Shown here: positions 33,379 through 42,530 of the stretch, in pieces
How positions within the stretch are numbered: the first letter of the stretch is position 1
Layout: each line of letters opens with the position of its first letter
Assembly (NCBI GenBank): GCA_963664835.2
Contig: CAXXUG010000012.1
Coordinates: 124,001-188,000 of the forward strand
Direction of reading: 5' to 3'
Length of the DNA: 64,000 nucleotides
From: G963664835 sp963664835
GTDB taxonomy: Bacteria; Chloroflexota; UBA6077; FW602-bin22; JBCLEL01
Notes under the pieces: model-generated
What the model was told of the DNA's origin: nothing
Seen by the model: the letters and a program-made list of their open reading frames with translations, nothing else
The model's database searches: none
Position numbers and translations under genes: made by a program

Positions 33379-34275
33379 TCAGACGCCTTTGACACCCCCT
33401 TGAGTGAGGCCGGCGATGAACTGTTTCTGAGCCAACAGGAACATCAACATCAACGGCATTATAGACAATGATGCTGCGGCCATCGCCTTATCCCACGACA
33501 GCCCGAGGTCGGTGCGCACCGACACATCTATCAAATAGACGAGGCCGAGCGGGATGGTCAAGACTTCGATGGCGTTGGCTACTATCAAAGGCCAGAAATA
33601 GTTGTTCCAAGTTGCCAGGAACAAGACTATCGCGATTGCGCCAAGGGCCGGCAAAGATAGTGGAACTATGATGCTCCGGTAGATCCACCAACCGGTGGCC
33701 CCGTCCACCTTTGCGGCATCGATGAACTCATCTGGGATAGAAACGATGTATTGGCGCATCATGAAAATGCCAAAGGCGCTGGCGGCGAACGGCACGATCA
33801 GTGCGGCGAATGTATCCAGCCAGCCAAGCCTGAGCATGATGAAGTACAGCGGAATATAGATGGCCTCAAACGGCACCATGATCGTCGCGATGACCAACCA
33901 GAATACTAGCGTACGTCCAGGGAACTGGTACTTTGCGAGGGCAAATCCACCGAGGGAGCAGAGAAACAGGCTGATTGGCACACGGATCAACACTACGATC
34001 AGACTGTTGCGAAACCACATGACGAACGCCGTGTCGGTGAACAGGCTTACCCAATTCCGAAACTGCCAAGTCGGGGGAATCAGAGTGGGAGGTGCAGAGA
34101 AGATTTCCGCGTTGGTCTTGAGGGAACTGGAGAGCATGAACAGAAAGGGATAGATGGTGAAGACCAATCCAATCGCGAAAAAAGCGATAATTAGCCCCCG
34201 GCCTGCCCAGAAGCTGAGGGTGCCCAAGGCCAACGATGCGCGGCTGTCCTGAGCCGCAGGCGATGCTTGAGCCAT
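33379..34275 (-). CDS. carbohydrate ABC transporter permease, MalG type, copy 2
   Basis: This 298-residue paralogue of the flanking permease has the same six-span topology and EAA loop (EFIDAAKVDGATGWWIYRS). The N-terminus (MAQASPAAQDS) matches copy 3 for nine residues, indicating local duplication. It starts at ATG 34275 behind AGGAG. Upstream lie 610 bases with TTTGTTTTGCAA motifs and a PhyH gene, which separate it from copy 1. It may have its own promoter. Confidence 0.93.
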   Translation of the reverse strand: MAQASPAAQDSRASLALGTLSFWAGRGLIIAFFAIGLVFTIYPFLFMLSSSLKTNAEIFSAPPTLIPPTWQFRNWVSLFTDTAFVMWFRNSLIVVLIRVPISLFLCSLGGFALAKYQFPGRTLVFWLVIATIMVPFEAIYIPLYFIMLRLGWLDTFAALIVPFAASAFGIFMMRQYIVSIPDEFIDAAKVDGATGWWIYRSIIVPLSLPALGAIAIVLFLATWNNYFWPLIVANAIEVLTIPLGLVYLIDVSVRTDLGLSWDKAMAAASLSIMPLMLMFLLAQKQFIAGLTQGGVKGV

Positions 34276-34888
34276 TCTACGATCTCCTAGCAGGCAAAGA
34301 CCGAGGCGGATAACCGGTGAAGAGACGGCGTACTCGTTCTGTCTGAAGGATCGATCTCGGTACCGGCATTCCTGGACCTGCTACCTAGCCTCTTCCACGG
34401 TGGATAGTGTAGCAGACGCAAATTGCTGGTTGGTCGTACCAAGGGAGTCGCTTCAAATCCCGACCAAGTAGCATCGACGCGCGCCGGGGCCATCGTGCAG
34501 TCCATTGGACCACAAACGGTTGATGGCAGACGCCGGGTCGGGCATTTGTTTTGCAATTTCTACCTTTTTTCGCGGCCTCCCTGCGGTCGCATTGAGATCG
34601 ACCTGCGTTTGTTTTGCAATTTTCACCTTTATTTTGCGAGCCTCTGCGGGCGAACCGAGATTTGCAGGCACTATTCTTTTGCAATTCCTACTCTCTGGGC
34701 TGAATACCCTTCTCATTTAGGCGCTTTTGACCTGCATTGCAGTCTGCAACCGGCCGGGTTCGCGCGAACGATGAGGCGAACGGATGTACCATGATTATAC
34801 CATTGTTCGAGGTGCCTCGCGGGAGAACCACTGGGACGATCGCCTAGGGGCCGCGCTTGGAATCTAGAGATTGGCCGGTTTCTCCTTG
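34276..34888. repeat. gene-free stretch with TTTGTTTTGCAA motifs
   Basis: The 12-mer TTTGTTTTGCAA occurs at 34545-34556 and 34608-34619, and a variant CTTTTGCAA near 34673, spaced about 63-65 bases. Each is followed by an ATTTC/TTCAC run and CT-rich sequence. The units are otherwise dissimilar. No gene is supported. Confidence 0.6.
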
Positions 34889-35740
34889 TTAATCGCGATC
34901 CGGCATCCAACTTTGTTTTTCGAGAATCACGTCCGGCGATCCTCCGTAGGGCCAGCCGGACCCACCGAACCAGCGGAAGTTATCCGACTTGCCGCACATC
35001 CATGTAAACATCTCGGCGACTCGTGGCACCGACTGCCATTTCCTTGCCGGGCCGGAGAAGTATTCGGAGTCGAGTGAATAATCGGCCCTGCTGAACCTAA
35101 AGTCAGGGTCTATGATCCAGTCTCTCTTCGGCGGTACGGTCCTCCAGAAGCTCCACTTGAGCAAGTTGCGAATCGACTGATCAGTCTTGACCGCCTGGCG
35201 GTGCCAGATGGACTGATGAGTGAAGAACACGCTACCTGCCGGACCATTGGTCTGGACCTGGCCTGCCAGGTGGCCGAAGTGTTGCATCTCTTCCCGGGAG
35301 ATTGGGACCAGGTGCGAGCCGGGCAGGAAGTATGTGGGGCCCATCTCTTTCGTGTTCGTCTGAGGAATGTAGAAGGCATAGACATGAGTGCAGGTTCGTT
35401 CGAACAGGGCGCCCCCATCCATATGCCATCGGCCGGCCGGTGTTGGTTCCACCAAACGATGATTCGGCAACTTCTCTGGCATTGCAAAGCCGTCACCTAA
35501 CAGTGAGCGGGCGACGCCGGCAACCGCGGGATGGAGGAGCACTTCAGCGATGTAACGCTCGTGCTTAGCGAGAGCGCTCTCAGGGGCGCCTTCGCGATCA
35601 AGGTATTCAAATACCCAACGGTTAGTGGAGTCCGGGATTACACCCTCCAACACCAGGAAACCAGTCTTGCAAAACTGTAGTACATCGTGATCGGTCAGGG
35701 TGGGCTTGACGCTGGCGGCGGTTTGCATAGTGTCTAGCAT
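34889..35740 (-). CDS. phytanoyl-CoA dioxygenase family protein, copy 2
   Basis: This 283-residue paralogue of the protein at 19550-20392 has iron ligands H106-x-D108 (RWHMDGG) and H180 (IWHRQAV), then R181 for 2-oxoglutarate. It shares FCKTGFLVLEGVIPDSTNRW, EMGPTY and PGSHLVPI with copy 1. It starts at ATG 35740; ATG 35728 is an alternative. It lies inside the transporter gene cluster, between MalG copies 1 and 2, bounded on both sides by repeat-rich gaps, as if inserted by recombination. Confidence 0.9.
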   Translation of the reverse strand: MLDTMQTAASVKPTLTDHDVLQFCKTGFLVLEGVIPDSTNRWVFEYLDREGAPESALAKHERYIAEVLLHPAVAGVARSLLGDGFAMPEKLPNHRLVEPTPAGRWHMDGGALFERTCTHVYAFYIPQTNTKEMGPTYFLPGSHLVPISREEMQHFGHLAGQVQTNGPAGSVFFTHQSIWHRQAVKTDQSIRNLLKWSFWRTVPPKRDWIIDPDFRFSRADYSLDSEYFSGPARKWQSVPRVAEMFTWMCGKSDNFRWFGGSGWPYGGSPDVILEKQSWMPDRD

Positions 35741-35764
35741 CTATTCTTACCTCGGTCTGTCGGA

Positions 35765-36180
35765 TTTACTTCGAATCGCCGATGGCCTTTTGAGGGCCAC
35801 ACAAGGGGGTGATAATCGTCTGCCTGAGGGGGACCGGATGAATGGTTGGGAACAGGTTCCGGCGGTAGGGAATTTCCTCGCCGCTGGACTCCGGCTTTCG
35901 CCGGAGTGACGGTTCGGAGCGGCGGCTCTTCTCTACGGTGGATTGGGACCAGGGTTGGGTGCCGGACTGCTTGGAGCGGGGGACAAGCCCCTCGCCTCGC
36001 GTGGTCTTCGACTCGCCTTGCGTAGCCTTCGGCCGCGCTACATTTCCCATCCGCGCCCCTCCTGGATTCCCGCCTTCGCGGGAATCACCATGGCCTTGTG
36101 AAGCCCGCATAAGAGAATGAAAATGGTGGGACTCCAGTTAGAAGAAGTTAGGGAATCCATTCTATTTTCATAGCAATGAC
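35765..36180. repeat. hairpin repeat block, variant B plus module C
   Basis: It contains GGACTCCGGCTTTCGCCGGAG (imperfect palindrome), a GGTTGGGTGCCGGACTGC spacer, the hairpin GCGGGGGACAAGCCCCTCGC (35976-35995), and at 36056-36180 module C: GATTCCCGCCTTCGCGGGAA, CACCATGGCCTTGTGAAGCC and AGAATGAAAATGGTGGGA. Module C recurs at 36360-36489 and near 44330. Confidence 0.75.
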
Positions 36181-36489
36181 GATGGTAGGGGCCGGAATGA
36201 CGATGGTGGGTGACTGGGCCCGTCATTTTCGCACCAATCGCTCCTCGTGGCCGCTGCTTGGCGCGCCAAGGTAAAAGAAAAGCCGGAGCCGTGACTTGGC
36301 ACAGCGGATTCTGCCGCGCCCCAACCCCAGCGGGGGACAAGCCCCCGCGCTACATTTCCCGTCCCCGCCCCACTGGATTCCCGCCTTCGCGGGAATCACC
36401 ATGGCCTTGTGAAGCCCGCATAAGAGAATGAAAATGGTGGGACACCAGTTAGCGGAAGTTAGGGCATTCATCACATTTTCATACCAATG
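36181..36489. repeat. hairpin repeat block, unit A-like plus second module C
   Basis: It has TTTTCGCACCAATCGCTC, GCGGATTCTGCCGCGCCCC, the hairpin GCGGGGGACAAGCCCCCGC (36330-36350), TACATTTCCCG, then module C again (36360-36489). The two module C copies are nearly the same over more than 60 bases, a local tandem duplication. Confidence 0.75.
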
Positions 36490-36532
36490 ACGATTGCGAG
36501 AATTGGTGGTTTTCGAATTCACGTTGCAAGGC

Positions 36533-36762
36533 GGGTGACGTCATTTTCGTACCAATCACCCATCCCGGCCGTCGCCGGCACACCAAGGTATGAAAACGCG
36601 GAGTCCCGGTTTTGTGCGGCGAATTCGCACAGGGGATTCTGCCATGTCCCGCGCCCGGCCCCAGCGGGGGACGAGCCCCCGCGCTACATTCTTCTTTTCC
36701 GGCTACGAACGAGGATGAGTTAGAAGAAGTTAGCTGGAAGGCCATTTTCGTACCAATGAAAA
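36533..36762. repeat. dispersed hairpin repeat, full unit A, inverse of 12.3 kb copy
   Basis: Read on the minus strand it matches 12266-12482 throughout: ATTGGTACGAAAATG at both ends, AGCCGGAAAAGAAGAATGTAG-like segment, the hairpin with loop CTCGT (36664-36683), GGCAGAATCCCC and CATACCTTGGTGTG. The remaining 190 bases up to the permease stop at 36958 show nothing else. Confidence 0.8.
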
Positions 36763-36957
36763 CACAGCGCGCGTTGAGATCGACTGAGCCTCTGATGGGT
36801 CTCGCAATCGAGAGCTGGGACCACACACCCTCCGCACCGATCACCATGGCAACGAGACGATCCTCGTCTGGCGATTGCAGGAAGCATCGCATTAGCTTTC
36901 CAAGTCGAGGCGAGTGGTGCCGATTGGTCGCATCGACTTCAAGTTCGGAGGCTGCTG

Positions 36958-37851
36958 CTAGACGCCTTTTACTCCACCTGTGGTGAGGCCGGCAATGAAC
37001 TGCCTCTGCGCGAGTAGGAAGGTGAGAAGCAACGGCAAGATCGAGATGGTAGCCGCGACCATCGCCTTCTCCCACTGCAGGCCAAGGTCATTGGCAAGTG
37101 TTATGTCGATTAGATATACGAGACCCAGTGGAATCGTCTGTACATCTCTATCGGTCGCAACTATCAGCGGCCAGAAGTAGTTATTCCAGGTGGCCAGGAA
37201 CAGCACGATCGCGATTGCACCGAGCGCTGGCAACGAGAGCGGGACCATGATGCTGCGATAGATCCAGAACCCTGAGGCCCCGTCCACCTTGGCGGCGTCG
37301 ATAAACTCGTCCGGGATCGACACCATATATTGCCGCATCATAAAGATGCCGAATGCGCTTGCTGCAAATGGGACAATCAGCGCCGCAAAGGTATCGAGCC
37401 AGCCAAGCTTGAGCATTATGAAGTACAGGGGTATGTAGATGGCCTCAAATGGAACCATGATCGTGGCGATAACCAGCCAAAACACGAGTGTACGTCCTAT
37501 GAACTGGTACTTGGCCAGGGCGAACCCGCCAAGAGAGCAGAGAAACAGGCTCAGCGGGAGCCGGATCGCCACTACGATCACGCTGTTGCGAAACCACAGA
37601 GCAAAATCTGTCTCGGCAAACAAGTTGGGCCAATTTACAAACTGCCAGGTAGGGGGAATCAGCTTCGGAGGAGCTGAGAAGATTTCCGCGTTCGTTTGCA
37701 AGGAGGTAGAGAGCATGAATATGAATGGATAGACAGTAAATGCCAAGCCTAACAACATCGCAAGATAGATCAGCACTCGGCCGACAAGTGTGCCGAAATT
37801 TATCGGTGCCGATGACCGGGCTACGCGTTGTTCTACCTGCGCTTGTGCCAT
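36958..37851 (-). CDS. carbohydrate ABC transporter permease, MalG type, copy 1
   Basis: This 297-residue six-span permease has an EAA loop EFIDAAKVDGASGFWIYRS. It follows the MalF-type gene by 31 bases, with start ATG 37851 behind AAGGAGGGTG, so it is the original partner of the MalF protein. It would form the MalF-MalG channel served by the binding protein encoded at 38923-40326. It is the likely parent of copies 2 and 3. Confidence 0.94.
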   Translation of the reverse strand: MAQAQVEQRVARSSAPINFGTLVGRVLIYLAMLLGLAFTVYPFIFMLSTSLQTNAEIFSAPPKLIPPTWQFVNWPNLFAETDFALWFRNSVIVVAIRLPLSLFLCSLGGFALAKYQFIGRTLVFWLVIATIMVPFEAIYIPLYFIMLKLGWLDTFAALIVPFAASAFGIFMMRQYMVSIPDEFIDAAKVDGASGFWIYRSIMVPLSLPALGAIAIVLFLATWNNYFWPLIVATDRDVQTIPLGLVYLIDITLANDLGLQWEKAMVAATISILPLLLTFLLAQRQFIAGLTTGGVKGV

Positions 37852-37882
37852 TGCTTCACCCTCCTTTCCCTTTGCTCACCGA

Positions 37883-38878
37883 TCAGTGAGCAAACAAACC
37901 CCTCAGGCGTTTGATCTGGACAAAGGCGACGATCATCGTCAAAGCGAATATGAAGAATGACACCGCCGAACCATAGCCTAACTTACCCCATAGGAAGCCA
38001 TGTCGGTAAAGATAGAGCGAGAGTGTGAGGGCGGAGTCCTCCGGGCCGCCGGCGGCGGCATCTCCTTCTGACGTAAATCGAGTCAATATGAATGGCTCCT
38101 CGAACACGCGAAGGGAGTCGTGAGTGACAATTACGAGCACGAATACGAGCACCGGTCTCAACAGCGGAATCGTGACGTTAAAGAACGACTGAAGGGCATT
38201 TGCCCCGTCCACCTTGGCGGCTTCGTAGTACTCGTTCGAGATGCCCTGGAGCCCGGCAAGAAGATAGATCATGAAGAGGGCCGACCAGCGCCAGACGATA
38301 AGCGTCATGATCGCCGGCTTAATCGCGACGGGATCGGAGAACCAGTCGATAACCCCGATACCGAAGTTGCCGAATATGAAGTTTACGATTCCATATTCTC
38401 TGCCGAAAATGTTGGCAAAGATAACCGACACGACCGCGGCTGACGTCGCTATAGGCAAAAAGAAGAGCGTGCGAAAAATGGGCTTTGCCGGGAGCGCCTG
38501 CCAGTTCAGAATCAACGCGATTCCCATTGCGAACGGGATAACCAACAGGACAGCGCCGACCGCAAACCAGATGTTGTTCAGGAAGGCGATCCAGAAGACT
38601 CTGTCCTTAAAGAACATTCTGTCGTAGTTCTCGAGGCCTATGAACTCGGGATCGAGGATGCCCACCCAGTCGGTCAAGGACATGTAGAGCATCCAAATGA
38701 AGGGACCGATCATGAACGCAACGAAGGTGAGGAGGAACGGCAGCAGGAATATGTAGGGTTCGACATCACTGAATCGGAAAGACCGGGATCTGGACGCTTG
38801 CGCGACCATCCCGCCGGTCGCACCGCTCGCTGACTGCCGTTGGACGCTGCTATCTGGCGAAGTGTTGTCCGCTGCCAT
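37883..38878 (-). CDS. carbohydrate ABC transporter permease, MalF type
   Basis: This 331-residue membrane protein starts at ATG 38878 behind AAGGAGG (GTG 38881 is possible). After a disordered N-terminus it has six membrane segments and the EAA loop EYYEAAKVDGANALQSFFNV. It is the UgpA/MalF-type subunit of a CUT1 importer. It lies between the binding-protein gene (41-base gap) and MalG copy 1. Confidence 0.94.
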   Translation of the reverse strand: MAADNTSPDSSVQRQSASGATGGMVAQASRSRSFRFSDVEPYIFLLPFLLTFVAFMIGPFIWMLYMSLTDWVGILDPEFIGLENYDRMFFKDRVFWIAFLNNIWFAVGAVLLVIPFAMGIALILNWQALPAKPIFRTLFFLPIATSAAVVSVIFANIFGREYGIVNFIFGNFGIGVIDWFSDPVAIKPAIMTLIVWRWSALFMIYLLAGLQGISNEYYEAAKVDGANALQSFFNVTIPLLRPVLVFVLVIVTHDSLRVFEEPFILTRFTSEGDAAAGGPEDSALTLSLYLYRHGFLWGKLGYGSAVSFFIFALTMIVAFVQIKRLRGLFAH

Positions 38879-38922
38879 CACTCCTCCTTGTCATGAGTCG
38901 CGTTAAGGTTGTGACGCGCGGG

Positions 38923-40326
38923 CTACTCCATAGGCAGAGCGCGAGCCTCGTCGGCGGCGATCTTGAGACCCTCAGCTGCCGAGACTTCGCCGGCGGCTAT
39001 CCTGGGAACCTGGCGGTTGACTATTCCCTGCATCTCCGAGAGGTTGGGATGCTGGTAGTACTTGCCCTGGTTCTTGTAGGCGATGCCGAAGATGTCCTTG
39101 ATCCACAACTGGTCGTTGAGGAACCAGTTCTTGGACGCCTGAGCCTCTTCGGAGTCGAGCGTGTCGAACCGGTTCGGCAAGAAGTTCTTCTCTCTTAGCC
39201 GACCGAGTTCGTTCTCGGGCTCCAAGTCCATATAGAAGGCGAATGCAGCCGCGTTGGCCTCATTGGGCCCCTTGGCAACCAAGGTAGCGCCACCGCCACG
39301 CTGGGCACCGAGGATACCGGCTTTCAACTGCGGGACAATGCGGCCGGCCCATTTGCCTCTGCCGTACTCGTGCTCGGCGATTTGAACGCCCATGTGGGCG
39401 GTCCTGGCGATGTACCAGTCGGGCATCATGACGGAGACTATGACGTTGTCCTTGTATGCCTGCCAACTCTCTGGAGCGTAGAAGGTAGCGGTTGTCCAGG
39501 CTACGTCGTGGACGTTGATCAAGTCGGCATAGACCTGAGTCGCTTCGATCGTCTCGTCGCTGTCGATGATGATCTCGTTATTCTTGTCGATGAGACCGCC
39601 ACCATTCAGCTCGGTGAACATGGTCAGGTGATTCCAGCCGGAGGTATCGAGGATGATGGCCCGCCAATCGGGATTGACTTCCTTGAGGGCCTTGCCGGCC
39701 TCGGCTACGGCGTCCCAGTCATTAAGCTTGCTCGCATCGATACCAGCTTCCTCATAGGCGTCGGTGCGATAGTACCAAGCGGCGCAGGAGTTGGAGCTAG
39801 GAACGCCCCAATACCTGTTCTTGTAAAGGACAAAGTTGGAATGAGGAACGATGGGGACGAAGGGTTTCATATCTTCGGTTGTCTCATAGAGGACTTTTTC
39901 AGCAATGCCCTTCTTCAAGAGACGCGGGACATGGATATGCTGGACGACGTGCATGACGTCTGACTCAATCTTGCCGGCGAGTAGGCCGGTAACCCAGCCA
40001 GGAGTAGGATCGGCTTCTACGGGTTCGAAATTGACCTTGACGTCGGGATGCAGGTTCTCAAACTTCGGGACCACCTCGGCAAAGTAACCGATGTCCTTTC
40101 GAATGACGATGTTGAGCTCGCCCTGAAGCTTCTCGGGCATCATGCCAACTTCGACGGTAACTTCCTTCTCGACCTCGACTTCCTTCTCTACAACTACGGT
40201 TTCCTTGACGATCTTCTCGACGACCTGAGGCTCGCAGGCTGCCAGTACAGGCAGCGCAGCGGCGGCGCCAAGACCCGCCAAAAACGAGCGGCGGGTGAAC
40301 TTCTTCGACAAAAGCTTTTCAGACAA
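38923..40326 (-). CDS. sugar ABC transporter substrate-binding lipoprotein with Tat signal
   Basis: This 467-residue binding protein has a twin-arginine signal (TRRSFLAGLG, R12-R13) ending in a lipobox (LAAC, C31), so it is folded before export and lipid-anchored. A Val/Glu/Lys repeat linker (VVEKEVEVEKEVTVEV) follows, typical of Chloroflexota sugar-binding proteins. The mature part is family 1 (MalE/UgpB-like). It starts at TTG 40326 behind AGGAG. It is first in the transport operon. The ligand cannot be inferred. Confidence 0.94.
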   Translation of the reverse strand: MSEKLLSKKFTRRSFLAGLGAAAALPVLAACEPQVVEKIVKETVVVEKEVEVEKEVTVEVGMMPEKLQGELNIVIRKDIGYFAEVVPKFENLHPDVKVNFEPVEADPTPGWVTGLLAGKIESDVMHVVQHIHVPRLLKKGIAEKVLYETTEDMKPFVPIVPHSNFVLYKNRYWGVPSSNSCAAWYYRTDAYEEAGIDASKLNDWDAVAEAGKALKEVNPDWRAIILDTSGWNHLTMFTELNGGGLIDKNNEIIIDSDETIEATQVYADLINVHDVAWTTATFYAPESWQAYKDNVIVSVMMPDWYIARTAHMGVQIAEHEYGRGKWAGRIVPQLKAGILGAQRGGGATLVAKGPNEANAAAFAFYMDLEPENELGRLREKNFLPNRFDTLDSEEAQASKNWFLNDQLWIKDIFGIAYKNQGKYYQHPNLSEMQGIVNRQVPRIAAGEVSAAEGLKIAADEARALPME

Positions 40327-40543
40327 TTCTTGAAACTCCTACAAACTCGAACGTTGCGAAATGTGACATCCCGGCGTCTGCGCCAACGCCTCTTAAAGCT
40401 GGCCTACGGTACGAGATTCATCCCTCCTTCGATTGTGCTTTTCGGACGGTTACACCCCAGAACTGGCCTTTTATAGATTCCCGTCTAATTCAAGCGGTAG
40501 TATATTCAATCTCACGACCCAGGGTCAACTTCCCGGCGGTAAG

Positions 40544-42046
40544 GTAACTGTTCAGATTTGGGTGGGCGAATTTCGTGGTTGGATAAGAGTGTAGTAATAA
40601 CGCTGCTCTAACGTCATAGTGTGATGCGGAGGGATATGGTTGACTCGTGAACAAAAGATACCCTTCCCGCTCCGAGTTGATGCATATCATCGAGCAACAA
40701 TCGGCTGAAATCGACCGGCTGCGAGAGCGAGTAGAGCAGTTGGAGGTCGATCTAGAGCTAGCTCGGAATGATCGATCAGGGCCAAAGCCTCCACCATGGA
40801 TCAAGCCCAATAGTCCGGAGCGAAAAGAGCATAAACGTCCCCGCAAGAAACGCGCCGAAGGATACGCGCGTAAGAAGAGTACCCCCAGCAAGCAGATGGT
40901 GCATGCCGTTGAGCGATGTCCTGAGTGCGAATGTGTTCTGCAGGGTGGAACGGTGAAGCGGCGGCGCGAGGTGATCGAAATCGTGTTGATGCCGGCTGAA
41001 GTGACAGAGCACGTAGTGGTAGAGAGGGTGTGTCCACTTTGCACTAAGCGATGCGTGCCGAAGCTGGGGGTCAAGGATGGAATAGTAGGGAGACATAGAT
41101 TTGGCCCGAAGCTGCTTGGGATGATTACTACTCTGCACGAAGTGGGACGGTTGCCAGTGCGTCGAATTCAGGAACACTTGCAATGTCTATTTGGCCTGCG
41201 GATCAGCGTGGGAGCAATCGAGTACGCACTGCATTCGGTAGCGACCAGGGGTGCAGCTGCGGTCGAGGCGATCCGCCAGCAGACGCGAGAAAGTGCCGTG
41301 GTGCACGCAGACGAGACCGGCTGGCGGGAAGATGGGCAGAACCGCTACGTTTGGGTACTAGCAACGCCGAATACCCGTTACTTTGAGATCGGTCGGCGCA
41401 ACAATGAGCAGATAGACTCAATGCTGGGGGAGAGCTTCAACGGGATAGTTGTAAGTGACTTCTATAAAGCCTATGACCACTTGTTGGGAGAGCATCAACG
41501 TTGTTGGGCACATCTGCTACGCGACGTCCGGGAATTGGTGGGTCGGTATCCCAAGAACCGCTCATTGGCACGCTGGGCACACAGTCTGAATCGTCTTTAC
41601 CGCGCGGCTAGAGCTAGTCCGACTCGAAATGCGGCTGAGCGTCATGCTACCCGCAAAAGATTGGAGAAAATCGCAACTAGAATCTGCCAACCGTTCATCG
41701 ACTCGGATGCGTCCCCCGGACGGCGATCGGTCCCCCTACGGGCGATCGGCCAGGAGCGGACCTACGGCGAACCTCAGCGTGCCCTCTGCGAACGCATTCT
41801 CAGATATGTACACGAACTCTTTACATTCGTGGTTAACCGGCAGGTTCCACCTACCAACAACGAGGCAGAACGTTCACTACGCCCGCTCGTGATCGCGAGG
41901 AAGGTATGGGGAGGCACACGATCCAGGCAGGGATCGATAGATGCCATGCGCCGTGCTACTCTGATGGACACTTGGAGGGTCCGGGGACTCAATCCCTTCC
42001 TTGAAGTTCAGAAACTCCTACTTTCCCCTCAAATCTGAACAGTTAC
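40544..42046 (+). mobile_element. IS66-family insertion sequence, copy 2
   Basis: This 1503-base element, identical in length to copy 1 at 27126-28628, lies in the opposite orientation. Inverted repeats are GTAACTGTTCAGATTTG. Position 40613 is G here and A in copy 1. Its left target repeat is GCGGTAAG; the matching right repeat lies 903 bases further, beyond the two remnants. Confidence 0.95.
40647..42038 (+). CDS. IS66 family transposase, copy 2
   Basis: This 463-residue protein is identical to the transposase at 27134-28525, with coiled-coil start, zinc ribbon and complete DDE residues (HADETGW, VVSDFYKAYD, NNEAERS). The start is GTG 40647. It is intact, so it could also mobilise the adjacent remnants, which keep recognisable ends. 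Confidence 0.95.
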   Translation: MNKRYPSRSELMHIIEQQSAEIDRLRERVEQLEVDLELARNDRSGPKPPPWIKPNSPERKEHKRPRKKRAEGYARKKSTPSKQMVHAVERCPECECVLQGGTVKRRREVIEIVLMPAEVTEHVVVERVCPLCTKRCVPKLGVKDGIVGRHRFGPKLLGMITTLHEVGRLPVRRIQEHLQCLFGLRISVGAIEYALHSVATRGAAAVEAIRQQTRESAVVHADETGWREDGQNRYVWVLATPNTRYFEIGRRNNEQIDSMLGESFNGIVVSDFYKAYDHLLGEHQRCWAHLLRDVRELVGRYPKNRSLARWAHSLNRLYRAARASPTRNAAERHATRKRLEKIATRICQPFIDSDASPGRRSVPLRAIGQERTYGEPQRALCERILRYVHELFTFVVNRQVPPTNNEAERSLRPLVIARKVWGGTRSRQGSIDAMRRATLMDTWRVRGLNPFLEVQKLLLSPQI

Positions 42047-42054
42047 CGTGAAAC

Positions 42055-42419
42055 GTAAGTGTTCAGAATTGGGTGGGCGATCTTGGGGCTGGGTTATGCT
42101 TTGACGTGTCGACACTGCTCTACAGTCATTGTGCGGTTTGGTTCCGCCTGGGCGGATGGGTTCTCCATGACATAAGAGATTTTCTTCGCGAACTGAGTTG
42201 TTTCGCATTATTGAGCAACTTTCGGTTGAAAAGGCCCGGCAGGCCCGTGCAGCAGAGCGGCCACCCACGGCTGGGGACAAGCCCCAGCCCTACAGGTTTC
42301 TGCCTGGATTGTCGGCGGCGGCGTGGGTTGGGACGGAGTCCGATCCCGTATCGGGGTACGGGACGTGCGTGCGTACCAGTCGCCTACAAAATTGGGCGCT
42401 CTAAAGTCTGAACAGTTAC
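42055..42419 (+). mobile_element. MITE-like IS66 remnant E2 carrying a hairpin repeat
   Basis: This 365-base element keeps both ends (GTAAGTGTTCAGAATTGGG and CTGAACAGTTAC) and is flanked by CGTGAAAC on both sides. Only a scrap of the transposase start remains (RIIEQLSVEKARQ). Its centre holds the dispersed hairpin as GGCTGGGG-ACAAG-CCCCAGCC (42269-42289), with stem changes on both arms relative to the common form. Confidence 0.75.
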
Positions 42420-42530
42420 CGTGAAACGTAGCTCTTCAGGATTAAGTGAGCGATTGTTGGGACTGGGCTGTGCTCTTATGGGTTGACGCCGCTCAAACGT
42501 CTTAGTGCGGTCTGAATGGCAAAGGTTTCT

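Noticed and set aside
36479..37075. 198-codon minus-strand frame
   Set aside because: It runs across repeat unit A and into the permease end; the product is arginine/serine-rich translation of repeat DNA.
40403..40428. Five-codon leader peptide (MNLVP) upstream of the sugar-binding protein
   Set aside because: The AAGGAGGG lies directly against the ATG, too close for efficient initiation, and no attenuator hairpin follows.
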